From assembly GCF_000385135.1 (NCBI RefSeq), contig NZ_ARQM01000014.1, forward strand, positions 124,001-188,000: a stretch of 64,000 bases of DNA. Reading direction: 5' to 3'. The translations under genes and the position numbers were made by a program. This DNA comes from Promicromonospora sukumoe 327MFSha3.1 (GTDB lineage Bacteria; Actinomycetota; Actinomycetes; Actinomycetales; Cellulomonadaceae). The notes below the pieces were generated by a model. The model was not told the DNA's origin. It was given only the letters and a program-made list of their open reading frames with translations, and ran no database searches. Positions 63,999 through 64,000 of this stretch are shown in pieces; within the stretch, counting starts at the first letter, position 1, and the number at the start of each line of letters is the position of its first letter.

Positions 63999-64000
63999 AC

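Overview
The window is very GC-rich, with almost every third codon position G or C, and is gene-dense. It looks like the chromosome of a free-living actinobacterium. Supporting markers are SigE-family sigma factors, a septum-formation-family lipoprotein, a DUF2087 protein, a MetP/MetS-type sodium symporter pair, a tricorn protease and a TM0106-type nuclease-helicase. Secreted glycan- and protein-degrading enzymes suggest Micrococcales, possibly Promicromonosporaceae or Cellulomonadaceae; that placement is inference. I see no rRNA, tRNA, CRISPR array, phage module or transposase gene. About 50 protein genes are supported.

Layout. 1-9.5 kb: PspC-domain protein, secreted ChW-repeat protein, HrpA RNA helicase, secreted GH76 mannanase. 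9.5-15.8 kb: an unknown overlapping gene pair, a secreted HNH nuclease, two paralogous small membrane proteins, a VanY-type carboxypeptidase coupled to a DUF2087 protein, and a YbaK-type deacylase. 16-22.7 kb: STAS protein, alditol oxidase-like flavoprotein, NSS symporter with a tiny partner subunit, and a three-gene amino-acid ABC transporter. 22.9-27.2 kb: two consecutive cassettes, each a SigE-family sigma factor overlapping a single-pass membrane protein gene. 27.2-33.4 kb: Excalibur-domain membrane protein, RecB-like nuclease-helicase, Gly/Asp-rich protein. 33.5-44.9 kb: a branched-chain amino-acid type ABC system whose binding protein (livK) is separated from livHMGF by a cold-shock gene, threonine aldolase, NagZ-like lipoprotein and oligopeptidase B. 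44.9-53.6 kb: secreted phosphodiesterase/nuclease, septum-formation lipoprotein, MFS exporter, M6 protease, Gfo/Idh/MocA oxidoreductase, and a divergent ArsR/MFS pair. 53.8-64 kb: a second polar amino-acid ABC operon, AraC regulator with a CDF metal exporter, a methyltransferase with a His-rich insert, tricorn protease, and an SsuB/TauB-type ATPase behind a possible cysteine-rich leader peptide.

The main structure the genes do not explain is a set of dispersed palindromic repeats. Family A (3 copies), B (2 copies) and C (2 copies) are long, nearly perfect inverted repeats placed just after stop codons. The two C copies bracket the ArsR/MFS pair. Family D (a GGTCGAG...CTCGACC-type element) occurs between genes and also in frame inside three coding sequences. 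Much of the gene content concerns uptake and export (three amino-acid-type ABC systems, an NSS symporter, two MFS, a CDF exporter) and extracellular degradation (GH76, HNH nuclease, M6 protease, exonuclease-fold protein). Inverted repeats near several transporter genes are possible operators.
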